DNA of 64,000 bases from Nodularia sp. NIES-3585 (lineage in GTDB: Bacteria > Cyanobacteriota > Cyanobacteriia > Cyanobacteriales > Nostocaceae), in the NCBI RefSeq assembly GCF_002218065.1, contig NZ_BDUB01000001.1, positions 3,718,695 through 3,782,694 of the forward strand. The letters are read 5' to 3'. Shown here piece after piece: positions 39,649 through 49,054 of this stretch. Under the pieces are notes generated by a model, which did not search any database, was not told the DNA's origin, and saw nothing but the letters and a program-made list of their open reading frames with translations. The position numbers and the translations under genes are program-made. Each line of letters starts with the position of its first letter. The first letter of the stretch is position 1.

Positions 39649-39755
39649 ATACAATTTCTGCTAGCTGGGTTAAATCCCATGATTCCTGAGTGCAACTACT
39701 CGCTAAAATGGGTGTGTCCGTCATTCAAGAAAATACATCTAAGTAGCCCATCTGT

Positions 39756-40280
39756 ATGCTTACAACAGCTGACTTTCTTCAGTATGCCCAATGGTCGGGT
39801 ATCGCCACTCTGGTATTCGGTGCGATCGCAGTCCTGGCTTTTCTACTCAAATGGGGTATCCGCTTTCGGCTGGTAGGTACAACTGGCTTTATGCTGGTGC
39901 TGACGGGTGGTTTATTTGCTCTCTCGTTGGTTCCTCTGAGTCGCACTGTTATTCCAGGCGCAGCAAAATATACTCTAGTTTATGATAATGCTTCTACACA
40001 AACCGTAATTGCGACATCACCTAATATTACCCCCTTTGAATTAGAAGCAACTTTACGTCAAGCGGCTAGTAATCTCTATTCTTTCGGTCGTTTAGGTTCA
40101 CGGGCAAACAATCAACTGACGATTCGCGCCCGTACTGTCATCCATCCTGAACCAGGGCTTTCTGTACCGCTTTACTTGGGTCAAATTAAACGCACATTGG
40201 CTAGCCGTGAAGATGCGGATATGGATATTGAAATTTATTTGGAAAAATTCGATCAATTACCTAATTCGGCTACTTCATAG
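39756..40280 (+). CDS. ycf51: Ycf51-family membrane protein
   Basis: 174 residues. Two transmembrane helices at the N-terminus (WSGIATLVFGAIAVLAFLL and TGFMLVLTGGLFALSLVPL) are followed by a soluble domain with FELEATLRQAASNLYSFGRL and LYLGQIKRTLASREDADMDI. This is the Ycf51 (DUF2518) family, conserved in cyanobacteria and some plastids, function unknown. Complete, with ATG at 39756. Confidence 0.85.
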   Translation: MLTTADFLQYAQWSGIATLVFGAIAVLAFLLKWGIRFRLVGTTGFMLVLTGGLFALSLVPLSRTVIPGAAKYTLVYDNASTQTVIATSPNITPFELEATLRQAASNLYSFGRLGSRANNQLTIRARTVIHPEPGLSVPLYLGQIKRTLASREDADMDIEIYLEKFDQLPNSATS

Positions 40281-40631
40281 TCCTCATTTAGTCCTAGCAG
40301 GCTTTCCATGGTAAGAAGGGCGGGTATGGCTTCGCCACGCAAGCTATCACAGATATCATTCATCATTAACAGCGATATTGGTAAACCCGCCCCTACTACA
40401 GGTAAAAAATAATTTATTGGTTATCAAAATAACATATATTTTTTGTATTACACTATACAAAAGTTCTGCTGTTTAGATTAAAATTAAAAAATATAAATTC
40501 TAGGTATTCAAAAATTTGTAGTTGAGAGTTTGAGACGAATGGGCATGATTAGAGCCAAGGGAAACGAAAATTCCAGACATAAGTCTAAAATTTTATTAAG
40601 AAATATCAATGTTTTGGCAAACTAGATTTAT
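40281..40631. other. Intergenic region with dispersed palindrome
   Basis: About 350 bp. GGGCGGGT (40318-40325) pairs with ACCCGCCC (40385-40392) around a loop that includes a GGCTTCGCCACGC word, a common Nostoc dispersed repeat. The rest (40400-40631) is AT-rich and should contain the promoter of the dehydrogenase gene. No gene seen. Confidence 0.5.
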
Positions 40632-41816
40632 ATGCCCAATCAATTTTCTACTCAAACTGTGTCTACTCAAACCTCTAGCTCATTATTGACGCTGACGGTT
40701 GCTCCAGGAAAAATCATTCGTGGTTCTGGGGTGTTACAGACAGCATCAGCAGAAATTACCCGCTTAGGGACTCGTCCATTAATTATTGCCGGGAATTCGA
40801 CACTAGGGAACGCTCAAAACAATTTACAAGCAATTTTAGCCAAGTCAAACACTGCTGAGTCCTCCTATGGTGTAGATTGCTGTGAAGCTAGTTTAAAAGC
40901 TTTGCAGAAAACAGCCCAGGAACATCAAGCTGATGTGATTATTGGCATCGGTGGCGGTAAAGCTTTGGATACAGCTAAATTAGTCGCGGATCAATTACAG
41001 TTGCCAGTGGTGACAATTCCCACCTCAGCAGCTACCTGTGCGGCTTGGACTGCCCTCTCTAATGTCTATTCTGAGTCGGGGGCTTTTCTCTATGATGTGG
41101 CGCTGTCTCGCTGTCCTGATTTATTAATCCTTGACTATGATTTAATTCAAACTGCACCACCACGGACATTAGTAGCAGGAATTGGGGATGCGATCGCAAA
41201 ATGGTATGAAGCATCAGTTAGCAGTGGCAATTCTCAACAAACTCTAATTATCTCCGCAGTCCAACAAGCGCGAGTTTTACGAGATATTTTATTACAAAAG
41301 TCAGCTACAGCTTTAAAAGAACCAGGTAGTCAAGATTGGCGAGAAGTCGTAGATGCTACCGTGTTACTGGCTGGGGTAATAGGCGGAATGGGAGGGGCGC
41401 AGTGTCGCACTGTTGCTGCCCATGCTGTACATAATGGTTTAACTCACATTTCCGGACACAGCAGCATCCACGGCGAAAAAGTTGCTTATGGTATTTTGGT
41501 GCAACTGCGTTTAGAAGAAATGTTACAAAGCAATCAACTAGCGGCATCAGCGCGGCAACAATTGTTAAAGTTCTACGCAGAGATTGGACTGCCAAAGAAT
41601 TTAAGTGATTTAGGTTTGGGTAATATTACATTAAAAGAATTGCAAACAGCTGCCGAAATTGCTTTAGATCCTCAGTCTGATATTCATCGACTACCATTTA
41701 AAGTTGCACTAGAACAGTTAATGGCGGCGATGGTTTCTACCACTGCACCAACAGATAGTAGAGATGTTATAAATCGTGTCTCCACCAGGGGAATGAGTGA
41801 AGAGGTTTCAGAATGA
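40632..41816 (+). CDS. Iron-containing alcohol dehydrogenase, glycerol-dehydrogenase-like
   Basis: 394 residues. NAD-binding residues lie in VIIGIGGGKALDTAKLVAD followed by the PTSAATCAAWTALS substrate loop, typical of GldA-type dehydrogenases. Metal ligands are the Asp of GIGDAIAKWYEA, the His of HAVHNGL and the His of GHSSIHGEKVAYG, as in the Fe/Zn-dependent family. It would oxidise or reduce a small polyol, but the true substrate is not evident. The stop overlaps the start of the aminotransferase gene by 4 nt (ATGA), so the two act as a unit. The N-terminal 15 residues are Thr/Ser/Gln-rich; a later start is possible. Confidence 0.82.
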   Translation: MPNQFSTQTVSTQTSSSLLTLTVAPGKIIRGSGVLQTASAEITRLGTRPLIIAGNSTLGNAQNNLQAILAKSNTAESSYGVDCCEASLKALQKTAQEHQADVIIGIGGGKALDTAKLVADQLQLPVVTIPTSAATCAAWTALSNVYSESGAFLYDVALSRCPDLLILDYDLIQTAPPRTLVAGIGDAIAKWYEASVSSGNSQQTLIISAVQQARVLRDILLQKSATALKEPGSQDWREVVDATVLLAGVIGGMGGAQCRTVAAHAVHNGLTHISGHSSIHGEKVAYGILVQLRLEEMLQSNQLAASARQQLLKFYAEIGLPKNLSDLGLGNITLKELQTAAEIALDPQSDIHRLPFKVALEQLMAAMVSTTAPTDSRDVINRVSTRGMSEEVSE

Positions 41817-43024
41817 GCTTGAATTGGATTACCCCCGCAGATCGCATACAACAGCTACCACCTTATGTTTTCGCCCGTCTGGACGAATTGAAGGCCAAGG
41901 CGCGAGAACAAGGACTAGATTTAATTGATTTGGGCATGGGAAACCCGGATGGGGCGACACCACAGCCTGTAGTAGAAGCTGCGATCGCAGCTTTGCAGAA
42001 TCCCGCCAATCACGGTTATCCGCCTTTTGAAGGGACTGCTAGTTTCCGCCGTGCCATCACTAATTGGTACAATCGCCGTTATGGTGTCATACTCGATCCC
42101 GATAGTGAGGCTTTACCTTTACTGGGTTCTAAAGAAGGATTAACTCATTTAGCGATCGCCTATATTAACCCAGGTGATGTAGTTCTGGTTCCTTCTCCCG
42201 CCTATCCCGCCCATTTTCGCGGTCCGTTAATTGCTGGGGGGAAAATTCACAGCTTGATTCTCAAACCGGAGAATAACTGGTTAATTGATTTAGCAGCTAT
42301 TCCCGATGCAGTTGCAGAACAAGCCAAAATTCTCTATTTTAACTATCCCAGTAATCCCACCGCCGCCACCGCCCCCCGTGAATTTTTTGAAGACATCGTA
42401 GCTTTTGCGCGGAAATACGAAATCTTGCTAGTGCATGATTTATGTTACGCCGAGTTAGCTTTTGATGGTTATCAACCCACCAGTTTGTTAGAAATTCCCG
42501 GTGCAAAAGATATTGGCGTAGAGTTTCACACCTTATCCAAAACCTATAATATGGCTGGTTGGCGTGTGGGTTTTGTGGTGGGGAACCGTCATGTAATTCA
42601 AGGTTTGCGAACTCTCAAAACCAATTTGGATTATGGCATTTTCGCAGCTTTGCAAACCGCAGCTGAAACCGCCTTGCAACTACCAGATGTGTATTTGCAT
42701 GAAGTCCAGCAACGCTACCGTACCCGTCGCGATTTTCTCATTCAAGGTTTAGGAAAATTGGGTTGGGATATTCCCAAAACCAACGCCACTATGTATCTTT
42801 GGGTAAAATGTCCTGTGGGTATGGGTTCTACGGATTTCGCCCTGGATGTATTGCAGCAAACTGGCGTTGTTGTCACCCCTGGTAATGCCTTTGGGGTTGC
42901 AGGTGAGGGCTATGTGCGGATAAGTTTGATTGCAGATTGCGATCGCTTGGGTGAAGCTTTGCACAGATTTAAACAAGCTGGTATCCGCTATCAACCCGAA
43001 ACCGTAGTTTCTAGTTCAAAATAG
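41813..43024 (+). CDS. Class I/II pyridoxal-phosphate aminotransferase (aspartate/LL-DAP aminotransferase-like)
   Basis: 403 residues of fold-type I aminotransferase: N-terminal YVFARLDELKAKAREQGLDL, substrate loop DLGMGNPDGATPQPVV, cofactor region GSKEGLTHLAIAYINPGDVV, NYPSNPTAATA and the PLP lysine in TLSKTYNMAGWRVGFVVGN, closing with GEGYVRISLIAD that carries the carboxylate-binding Arg. Sequences like this in cyanobacteria are labelled aspartate aminotransferase or LL-diaminopimelate aminotransferase; the exact substrate is uncertain. Translationally coupled to the upstream dehydrogenase. Confidence 0.85.
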   Translation: MSLNWITPADRIQQLPPYVFARLDELKAKAREQGLDLIDLGMGNPDGATPQPVVEAAIAALQNPANHGYPPFEGTASFRRAITNWYNRRYGVILDPDSEALPLLGSKEGLTHLAIAYINPGDVVLVPSPAYPAHFRGPLIAGGKIHSLILKPENNWLIDLAAIPDAVAEQAKILYFNYPSNPTAATAPREFFEDIVAFARKYEILLVHDLCYAELAFDGYQPTSLLEIPGAKDIGVEFHTLSKTYNMAGWRVGFVVGNRHVIQGLRTLKTNLDYGIFAALQTAAETALQLPDVYLHEVQQRYRTRRDFLIQGLGKLGWDIPKTNATMYLWVKCPVGMGSTDFALDVLQQTGVVVTPGNAFGVAGEGYVRISLIADCDRLGEALHRFKQAGIRYQPETVVSSSK

Positions 43025-43047
43025 AATTAGAATATATCCAAAACAAA

Positions 43048-43380
43048 ATGTCACTGATGCCTATCCCCTCTGCTACCAATTCTCATTTAATTGTTGCTGG
43101 CTTTCACGCTCTTTCTGATCCAATCAGGATTGGCGTACTGGAAATATTACGAAAGCGAGAACAGTGTGTGTGTGACTTGTGCGATGCTTTGGGGGTAAAT
43201 CAGTCAAAACTATCTTTTCACCTCAAAACTCTTAAAGAAGCTGGCTTAGTTAACGCCCGTCAAGAAGGACGCTGGATTTACTACAGTTTAAATTTGCCGC
43301 AATTTACTATTTTAGAAGCATATTTAGCCGAATTTAGCAATAATAAGGTCATTGCATCTGCGCGTCTGTGCTGCGATTAA
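43048..43380 (+). CDS. arsR: ArsR/SmtB-family metalloregulator
   Basis: 110 residues with a winged helix (LSDPIRIGVLEILRKREQ ... VNQSKLSFHLKTLKEAGLV, wing ARQEGRWIYYSLN). Cysteines C40, C42 and C45 in CVCDLC form the classical arsenite-binding alpha-3 site (ELCVCDL type), and the C-terminus adds another Cys pair. Such proteins leave DNA when As(III) or Sb(III) binds. It lies 23 bp after the aminotransferase gene. No arsenic-resistance pump is in the window, so the target is probably its own promoter or a distant operon. Confidence 0.85.
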   Translation: MSLMPIPSATNSHLIVAGFHALSDPIRIGVLEILRKREQCVCDLCDALGVNQSKLSFHLKTLKEAGLVNARQEGRWIYYSLNLPQFTILEAYLAEFSNNKVIASARLCCD

Positions 43381-43505
43381 AAATGAACAAAGTCAAACCC
43401 AACTAATTCCTAAAAATGTTGGGTTACGCCTTCGGCAAACTACTTTAACGTTCCTCTACCCAACCTACTTTAATTACAAGTGTGGACTAAATTTTGCTGT
43501 GGTTG

Positions 43506-44672
43506 CTACAAAATCTCGCGGAGAACTGATATCAATTTTTCAATATGTGCTATTTCATGAGTAGCCATCACAGATATCCGCAACCTACTTGTAGGGACTG
43601 TGGGGGGACGAATAGCTGGGGCAAAAATGCCCTGACTTTTAAGCTGTTTACCGACTCTGAGTGCATCTGCTGCACTGGTTAACTGTAAACATAGTATGGG
43701 TGATTCTGTGGGTAATAATTTCACATTGGGTAATTGTTCTGCAATTAACTTTTTTAAATAATCCACATTACGCCATAGTTGCACAAGTCGTTGCGGTTCT
43801 TGTTGCACGATCTCAATTGCGGCTAAAGCCGCGGCGGTGTCTGCTGGTGAAAGTGCTGTGGTGTAAATCCAACTGGGCGCACGATTTCGTAAATAATCTA
43901 TTAGGTTGGAACTTCCCGCTACATAGCCGCCTAAACTGCCCAAGGCTTTACTTAATGTGCCAATTTGAATTAAGATTTTACCTGGACATTGAAAATATTC
44001 AACGCATCCTGCACCAGTTTTTCCTAGTACTGCACTACTATGTGCTTCATCTATGAGCAGCATACAGCTAAACTCATCTGCTATATCTAATAATGCTGGT
44101 AATGGACATAAATCACCATCCATACTGAAGACGCTATCAGTAATTATTAAACAACGTCTGTAGTTTTGGCGTTGCTGACTCAATTGAGTTTTTAACACTT
44201 CCATATCACAGTGGGGATATTCTAGGAATTCTGCACCGCTGAGAATCGCCCCATTTTTCAGACTGGAATGATTATACTGGTCAGATAAAATTAAATCACG
44301 CTTACCTACCAAAGCCGCGATCGCACCCAAATTTGCCAAATACCCAGAACTAAATACTACCGCATCTTCTGTTTGTTTCCAAGAAGCGATCGCCTGTTCC
44401 AACTCCCGATGTAATTCCCGATGTCCACTGAGTAATCGAGAACCAGTGCTACCAGTCCCCATTTTTTCAGTAGCATAAATTGCCGCTTTAATCAAGCGTT
44501 CATCCCCAGCCAATCCCAAATAATCATTACTGGCAAAATTAATTACCTCTTCCCCAGCCAAAAGCACAGTTGCACCGGGGCGACCATCGATTGTCTGTAC
44601 ACAGCGATACCAGTTAGCTTTATGAATAGTTGCTAGAGATGCTTCTATCCAACTATAAGGGTCTTGAGACAT
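43506..44672 (-). CDS. bioF: 8-amino-7-oxononanoate synthase (biotin synthesis)
   Basis: 388 residues of the alpha-oxoamine synthase family: [74 protein letters not shown] and the PLP lysine in [13 protein letters not shown]. BioF condenses pimeloyl thioester with L-alanine in the first committed step of biotin assembly. The N-terminal [17 protein letters not shown] is as in cyanobacterial BioF. It is transcribed alone; its upstream region carries a 41-bp direct repeat that recurs 650 bp away. Confidence 0.9.
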   Translation of the reverse strand: MSQDPYSWIEASLATIHKANWYRCVQTIDGRPGATVLLAGEEVINFASNDYLGLAGDERLIKAAIYATEKMGTGSTGSRLLSGHRELHRELEQAIASWKQTEDAVVFSSGYLANLGAIAALVGKRDLILSDQYNHSSLKNGAILSGAEFLEYPHCDMEVLKTQLSQQRQNYRRCLIITDSVFSMDGDLCPLPALLDIADEFSCMLLIDEAHSSAVLGKTGAGCVEYFQCPGKILIQIGTLSKALGSLGGYVAGSSNLIDYLRNRAPSWIYTTALSPADTAAALAAIEIVQQEPQRLVQLWRNVDYLKKLIAEQLPNVKLLPTESPILCLQLTSAADALRVGKQLKSQGIFAPAIRPPTVPTSRLRISVMATHEIAHIEKLISVLREIL

Positions 44673-44682
44673 ATAAAAATAT

Positions 44683-44723
44683 ATGCAATCCTGAAAACAC
44701 AGACTTTCTTAATTACGAATTAC
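44683..44723 (+). repeat. 41-bp direct repeat, copy 1
   Basis: Starts ATGCAATCCTGAAAAC 10 bp upstream of the bioF start and ends TTAATTACGAATTAC. Copy 2 at 45334-45374 has 40 of 41 identical bases. Confidence 0.85.
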
Positions 44724-44740
44724 TTATTAAAACCCAAGAA

Positions 44741-44807
44741 CCCCACCCCTTAATCCCCTCCCCGCCTGCGGGGAGGGGAGACAAAGCGCAGCTTTGGCGG
44801 GGTGGGG
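44741..44807. repeat. Nested GC-rich hairpin repeat
   Basis: Outer arms CCCCACCCC (from 44741) and GGGGTGGGG (44799-44807) enclose an inner hairpin CCCCTCCCCG / CGGGGAGGGG. This CCCCACCCC-taat-CCCCTCCCC structure is a common intergenic repeat of filamentous cyanobacteria. Confidence 0.75.
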
Positions 44808-44867
44808 TGCAATGACTGTGGGAATCATAACTAATGAGGCGGACATGATATAAGCAGTACCATTGAC

Positions 44868-45310
44868 ACTCCCCGGTCTAAAGACACGGGGATTCTTGGT
44901 TCAACGAGACCACTTAAACTAGACTCCTTGCGTTATCTAACTCAGAGGTGGGACTCTCCCCAAGCGTTAACTTTCGGTCTGCCCGACCGTAGTTGCATTG
45001 CTGCAAGTCCTGTTGAGTATGAAACCAGAAAGTTTCAAAATTCTGATTCGTCTAGCTCCTATAAATCTTTTACCTACTGCTAGGAAGAAACTAGAACAAT
45101 GCAGTAGAACCGCATAGATTTAATTATCAAGGTACAGATTACCGTTAGGCAGTTAGGTTTTTATACAGGTTCATTACCTTTCCTGTTACAAGTACCATAA
45201 CACAAGTCACTGGAGGCTAAAGCCTCTCACTGGCTTTCATCCCTTGCCTAAAGGATGGTTAAGTTTTTACACCACGCTCCAAAACTTAACCTCAAGGGTT
45301 TTCAGCCTGT
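44868..45310. mobile_element. Non-coding IS200/IS605-type element remnant (palindrome-associated)
   Basis: About 440 bp with no coding frame but ordered hairpins. Near the left edge is CCCCGGTCTAAAGACACGGGG-like DNA (stem CCCCGGTCT / AGAC-A-CGGGG) followed by ATTCTTGGTTCAACGAGACC. Near the right edge are GAGGCTAAAGCCTC and GGTTAAGTTTT / AAAACTTAACC. The first resembles the end hairpin next to tnpB genes in cyanobacterial IS605-type elements, from which guide-like RNAs arise. The boundaries and the family are inferred from memory of such ends. Confidence 0.45.
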
Positions 45311-45333
45311 TTTATTATAAAATATAGATGTAG

Positions 45334-45374
45334 ATGCAATCCTGAAAACCCAGACTTTCTTAATTACGAATTAC
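45334..45374 (+). repeat. 41-bp direct repeat, copy 2
   Basis: One base different from copy 1 at 44683. The 610 bp between the copies hold the GC-rich hairpin and the IS605-like element. Confidence 0.85.
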
Positions 45375-45385
45375 GAATTACGAAC

Positions 45386-45420
45386 GACTAATGACTAATG
45401 ACTAATGACTAATGACTAAC
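45386..45420. repeat. Heptanucleotide tandem repeat (TAATGAC)n
   Basis: Four tandem TAATGAC units with partial flanks; STRR-type repeat. It is followed by about 180 bp of AT-rich DNA before the next gene. Confidence 0.8.
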
Positions 45421-45600
45421 GCTCTTTTATGCCTCTAGAGAGAGAAAAATAAGATCAAATCCGGGAATTTAGGGAATTTCTTGAGAAATATAAATAAGCA
45501 GGCGATGGGGTGTCGGAAAAATGGGGAAGCAATCAAACATATTTGTGAAAAAATCAAGATATGGCAGACATTACAGGTAACATGATTAAGAAACAAAATC

Positions 45601-46104
45601 ATGTTTAAAGTGAATAAAAAAATTACTAAAAAAGCCTTAAACCCTAACTGGGGAGGATATAGAGAAAAATCTGGGAGAAAATCCACCTGGAATCATAAAG
45701 AAACCAGCACAATCCGTATACCAAAAGCACTAGAGCAAGAAGTGATGAGGTATGCACGATATTTAGATGCAGGATTGGAACTTGATCATGAAACAGATTC
45801 AAGTCAGTGGGATGATTTTGTGACTGAATCAAATTTGACAGTTGTAGATAGGATTAACGACGAATTTGAAGATGAAATAAATTCAAGTTCAGAGACATTA
45901 AATGCGCTCAATACTACTGACCAACTTGAAAGAGTTACAGAATCAGGTTTCGAGGGTTATCCCATGCGATCGTTCATGGATGCTATATTTCTAGCAAGAG
46001 AAATTGTGCAGCAGAAAAAGTCTGCGCGAATATCCTTAGCTAAATTTATATCTAGGTTTTATTTAACACCTGTAAATAGTGAATCCTTAAGAAGTTATCC
46101 TTGA
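45601..46104 (+). CDS. Small hypothetical protein with basic N-terminal DNA-binding-like segment
   Basis: 167 residues. The N-terminal part NWGGYREKSGRKSTWNHKET then STIRIPKALEQEVMRYARYLD is a pattern seen in many small cyanobacterial proteins (G-G-x-R-x-x-x-GRKS-x-W ... IRVP-K-L); it suggests a ribbon-helix-helix-like or other DNA-binding segment. The middle is acidic and the C-terminus basic. No function is known. The frame ends 13 bp before the end of the IS701 transposase gene, so the true C-terminus may have been cut by that insertion. Confidence 0.55.
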   Translation: MFKVNKKITKKALNPNWGGYREKSGRKSTWNHKETSTIRIPKALEQEVMRYARYLDAGLELDHETDSSQWDDFVTESNLTVVDRINDEFEDEINSSSETLNALNTTDQLERVTESGFEGYPMRSFMDAIFLAREIVQQKKSARISLAKFISRFYLTPVNSESLRSYP

Positions 46105-46117
46105 ATTACCTGATAGT

Positions 46118-47437
46118 TTACCCCGAATTCACAGTGATATAACCTTGAAATTGATTCATTATCTCTATCAATTTCTGGAATCCTAACTGTAAATTAGGGT
46201 TAAGAAAAACAATTAACCAAGGTTTAATTAAATTCCAGAATACGTATGGTTGAATAACTAATCTTAAATTGTTTAAAGTGGATTTCCATCCCAAATTAAA
46301 ATCCCACCATTTATGATTGCTAAAATTCTCTGGTTCTGTTGATATTGGCGGTGAACTTTTTTCATGGAGGCTTTCACTATCAGATTCATTTCTAGCGTTG
46401 GCTTGTAAACTTACTAAGAAATAAGCACTCATAATTAGTTCCCACCATCTTTCTATCTGGTGATAATTAGTAAGTCTAAAGTCAGCCCATCCTAGTTCAT
46501 TTTTACCTTGCTTAAAAGCATACTCTACCCAATTACGAAATCCATAAAGGTTTCCTAATTGGTCAGCCATATCACTTTTCAAGTTTGTTTTGACATACCA
46601 CGTCTGATTTTTTGGTAAAGTCTCTGGGTCATTAGTGATTCGCCAATATGTTATGAGCTTTGAATCACCACAAGTGATTTGTTGTATATATCTTTTTTGA
46701 GTCTTTTTATCACTAAATACACGCTCAAACTCCTGCCATACCTCATATATAGCCTCTCTCTCCTGTACGCTAAATCTGGCATGATTACTTCTTATAGCAA
46801 GTAAATAAGGTTTTTTATGCTTGTCTAATACTGCGATGAATGTTGGACTTTCACCATACAAACTATCAGCTAAAACCAAGTCAAAATTAAATCCATATTT
46901 TAGCAGGGTTTCAATTATTTCCACTGCCAATTGTGGCTTGGTTTTATATATTCCCTTTTCTTCCAATCTCTTCCTTGGTTTATATATTAGAAATATTAAC
47001 GGAAAAGTCAAGTCTCCCAACACTCCATAAGCATTTACTGAAACTATCCCATTATCCACTTTCCCTAAGTTTCCAATATATTGTCTTGCTACATAATCAG
47101 TCGTCTTACCTTTCTTTTTATCCCCGGTTTCATCAATTACCAACTTAAATGAACGTCCCTGCAACATTTTCAGAGTCAGTTCTAATCTTCTATCTTGCAA
47201 AACTACTACTGACCAAGGTGAATCCGTCAAAAAGTTTTGCAGTGGTTGTGCGTCATGTAAGCCCACTGCCTTGGCGATTTCTGGTAAAGTTTTACGTTTG
47301 ATATCAGATAACATTCCTACGTGTAGATGTTTGAAGTTCTCAAATGTCCTTACTTCTGGAAACAAGTCTCTATACGCATTGCAATACTCATCTACCACTG
47401 TGACAGTCGAGGTAGCCGTTCTTGAAACCAATTCCAC
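46118..47437 (-). CDS. IS701-family transposase
   Basis: 439 residues, apparently complete. DDE residues are in family context: LVIDETGDKKKGKTTDYVAR (first Asp), DLVLADSLYGE (second Asp) and VEYAFKQGKNELGWADFRLT (Glu), followed by the NYHQIERWWELIMSAYFLV motif of IS701 elements. It should catalyse cut-and-paste movement. Clear terminal inverted repeats were not found by eye. It sits between the small hypothetical gene and ruvA on the opposite strand to the former. The absence of stops suggests a fairly recent arrival. Confidence 0.88.
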   Translation of the reverse strand: MELVSRTATSTVTVVDEYCNAYRDLFPEVRTFENFKHLHVGMLSDIKRKTLPEIAKAVGLHDAQPLQNFLTDSPWSVVVLQDRRLELTLKMLQGRSFKLVIDETGDKKKGKTTDYVARQYIGNLGKVDNGIVSVNAYGVLGDLTFPLIFLIYKPRKRLEEKGIYKTKPQLAVEIIETLLKYGFNFDLVLADSLYGESPTFIAVLDKHKKPYLLAIRSNHARFSVQEREAIYEVWQEFERVFSDKKTQKRYIQQITCGDSKLITYWRITNDPETLPKNQTWYVKTNLKSDMADQLGNLYGFRNWVEYAFKQGKNELGWADFRLTNYHQIERWWELIMSAYFLVSLQANARNESDSESLHEKSSPPISTEPENFSNHKWWDFNLGWKSTLNNLRLVIQPYVFWNLIKPWLIVFLNPNLQLGFQKLIEIMNQFQGYITVNSG

Positions 47438-47498
47438 GCCCCTGGTAAGTTAATCTTCTAGTAGTTAATTATACTCTTTTGAGAGTAATAAAAGAGCG

Positions 47499-48140
47499 CT
47501 AATGAGTCACTTCTTCGCTGCTGCTAAGATGAGCGATCGCTTGTTTAATCCAATCTTCCACGTAAGCGTCTTTTGTGAGTCCAATATCTTCACTGACTAC
47601 GTGTAAGGCGTGACTAACTTCATCGGCGCTATATCCCAAAGCAAAAAGAGTCATTTGCACTTCCTCTAAAATCCCTGGTGCGGGACCGCCTGTAGCGACG
47701 AAGAACCCGGCTGATTTGCGCCACTCGACTAACTTGGTTTTCAATTCCAAACAGATACGCTCTGCGGTCTTCTTGCCCACACCAGGGGCTTGAATTAAGA
47801 TTTGGGTATTGGCGGCGATAATGGCTTGGACTAAATCTGGAACTTCCAAAGTGTCCAAGAGTGCGATCGCACTAGCCGTGCCAATACCGCTGACAGTGAG
47901 CAATTGGCGGAACAGATCCCGTTCTGCGGGGGAAGCAAAGCCGTAGAGAAACGGCACTTCATCGCGAATTTGCAGATGGGTAAAAATTTGTGTAACTCCG
48001 CCCGACTCTGGCAATTGTTTTGCCAAGCGTTGTGGAACTTGCAAATCATAGCCCAAATTATTCACTTCGAGAGTCAACATCATGCGACCCCCGCCAATTG
48101 TTTGAATACCAGCGACAATCCCTTTGAGATAGCTAATCAT
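47499..48140 (-). CDS. ruvA: Holliday junction DNA helicase subunit RuvA
   Basis: 213 residues starting [13 protein letters not shown] at 48140, which overlaps the spp stop by 4 nt; longer reading to 48188 lies inside spp. Domain I is an OB fold ([31 protein letters not shown]), domain II has the two helix-hairpin-helix motifs ([17 protein letters not shown] and [19 protein letters not shown]) that bind the junction backbone, and domain III ([17 protein letters not shown]) contacts RuvB. RuvA tetramers hold the four-way junction for RuvB-driven branch migration. An insert of about 10 residues before domain III is cyanobacterial style. Confidence 0.93.
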   Translation of the reverse strand: MISYLKGIVAGIQTIGGGRMMLTLEVNNLGYDLQVPQRLAKQLPESGGVTQIFTHLQIRDEVPFLYGFASPAERDLFRQLLTVSGIGTASAIALLDTLEVPDLVQAIIAANTQILIQAPGVGKKTAERICLELKTKLVEWRKSAGFFVATGGPAPGILEEVQMTLFALGYSADEVSHALHVVSEDIGLTKDAYVEDWIKQAIAHLSSSEEVTH

Positions 48141-48886
48141 TCTAAGAAACCAAAGTACTTTAAACCTTCGAGAATTCCACCAGCACAAACAGCTTGTGCC
48201 AGGTAACGATAGTTAGCGGGATACTCGCTGTGCCACTTAAGTAACTCTGGACGTGCATTCCCGACTATGATTCCCCGTTCCTCGCCCACAGCGAATAAAG
48301 CAATATCATTACCTGAATCACCGCAGACAACTGTTTGTTCTGCTGCAAAGCTCCACTTTTGACGGAGAAACTGCATTGCCTGACCTTTATCGCTGGTAAG
48401 AGGCACAATGTCAAGGTCAATACCGCTACTATAGATTAATTTTATATTTAATTTAGATTTGAGTAACTCTGCCTCTAGTTGTGGTAAGACATTTACTGCT
48501 ACCTCTTGCTTTAAGAAAAAACTGACTTTAAAAGCCCGTTGTTCGGAATCTGGTTGCAGTTCCAACTCAGGAAAAGACTGAGCGATTTTTAATACCAATT
48601 CACTATCCCACCCAGAGGAGAGGATTTCTGACCAACCCGCATCGGGAGTATCTTTACCGTCAAGATAAATTTCCGTACCCACAGACAGAACCAAAGCATC
48701 CGGTTCCATGAGATTTTTTTCTTTTTGGAGTTCGCGGTAAAGTATAGGCGATCGCCCTGTAGCATAAACAATCTTAGAGCCGTATGCTTGACGATGTTGA
48801 CTCAGTGATTGTGTCAGCACAGCTAAGGCGTTGTCATCACCTACGAAGGTGTTATCTAAGTCGGAAACAAAAAGAAATGGTTTCAT
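48137..48886 (-). CDS. spp: Sucrose-6-phosphate phosphatase
   Basis: 249 residues from [18 protein letters not shown] at 48886; further upstream codons in frame are not family-like. HAD type IIB phosphatase with motif I DLDNT, motif [10 protein letters not shown], a cap domain (about 90-170) and motifs III/IV in [15 protein letters not shown] and [13 protein letters not shown]. This is the sucrose-phosphate phosphatase pattern: it dephosphorylates sucrose-6-phosphate in the last step of sucrose synthesis, a compatible solute and, in heterocyst formers, a carbon carrier. No sucrose-phosphate synthase is adjacent. Overlaps ruvA by 4 nt. Confidence 0.87.
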   Translation of the reverse strand: MKPFLFVSDLDNTFVGDDNALAVLTQSLSQHRQAYGSKIVYATGRSPILYRELQKEKNLMEPDALVLSVGTEIYLDGKDTPDAGWSEILSSGWDSELVLKIAQSFPELELQPDSEQRAFKVSFFLKQEVAVNVLPQLEAELLKSKLNIKLIYSSGIDLDIVPLTSDKGQAMQFLRQKWSFAAEQTVVCGDSGNDIALFAVGEERGIIVGNARPELLKWHSEYPANYRYLAQAVCAGGILEGLKYFGFLE

Positions 48887-49054
48887 GATTTTGATATATC
48901 CCAAGTGAGTAGTTGCAACAAGACCTGACAATTTTAAACTTGACAATGCGTTCCGAGTTAATCTAGCAGATTTTAGCTGAAACAAAAAGAAGCCCCACGT
49001 CTGACATGAAGTGCAGCGCGGGACTATTTTTGGGGCGATGAGATTTTTTAGTGG

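Noticed and set aside
44895..44925. tRNA-like GGTTCAACGAG word
   Set aside because: No acceptor, D or anticodon arms can be drawn around it; it belongs to the IS605-like end.
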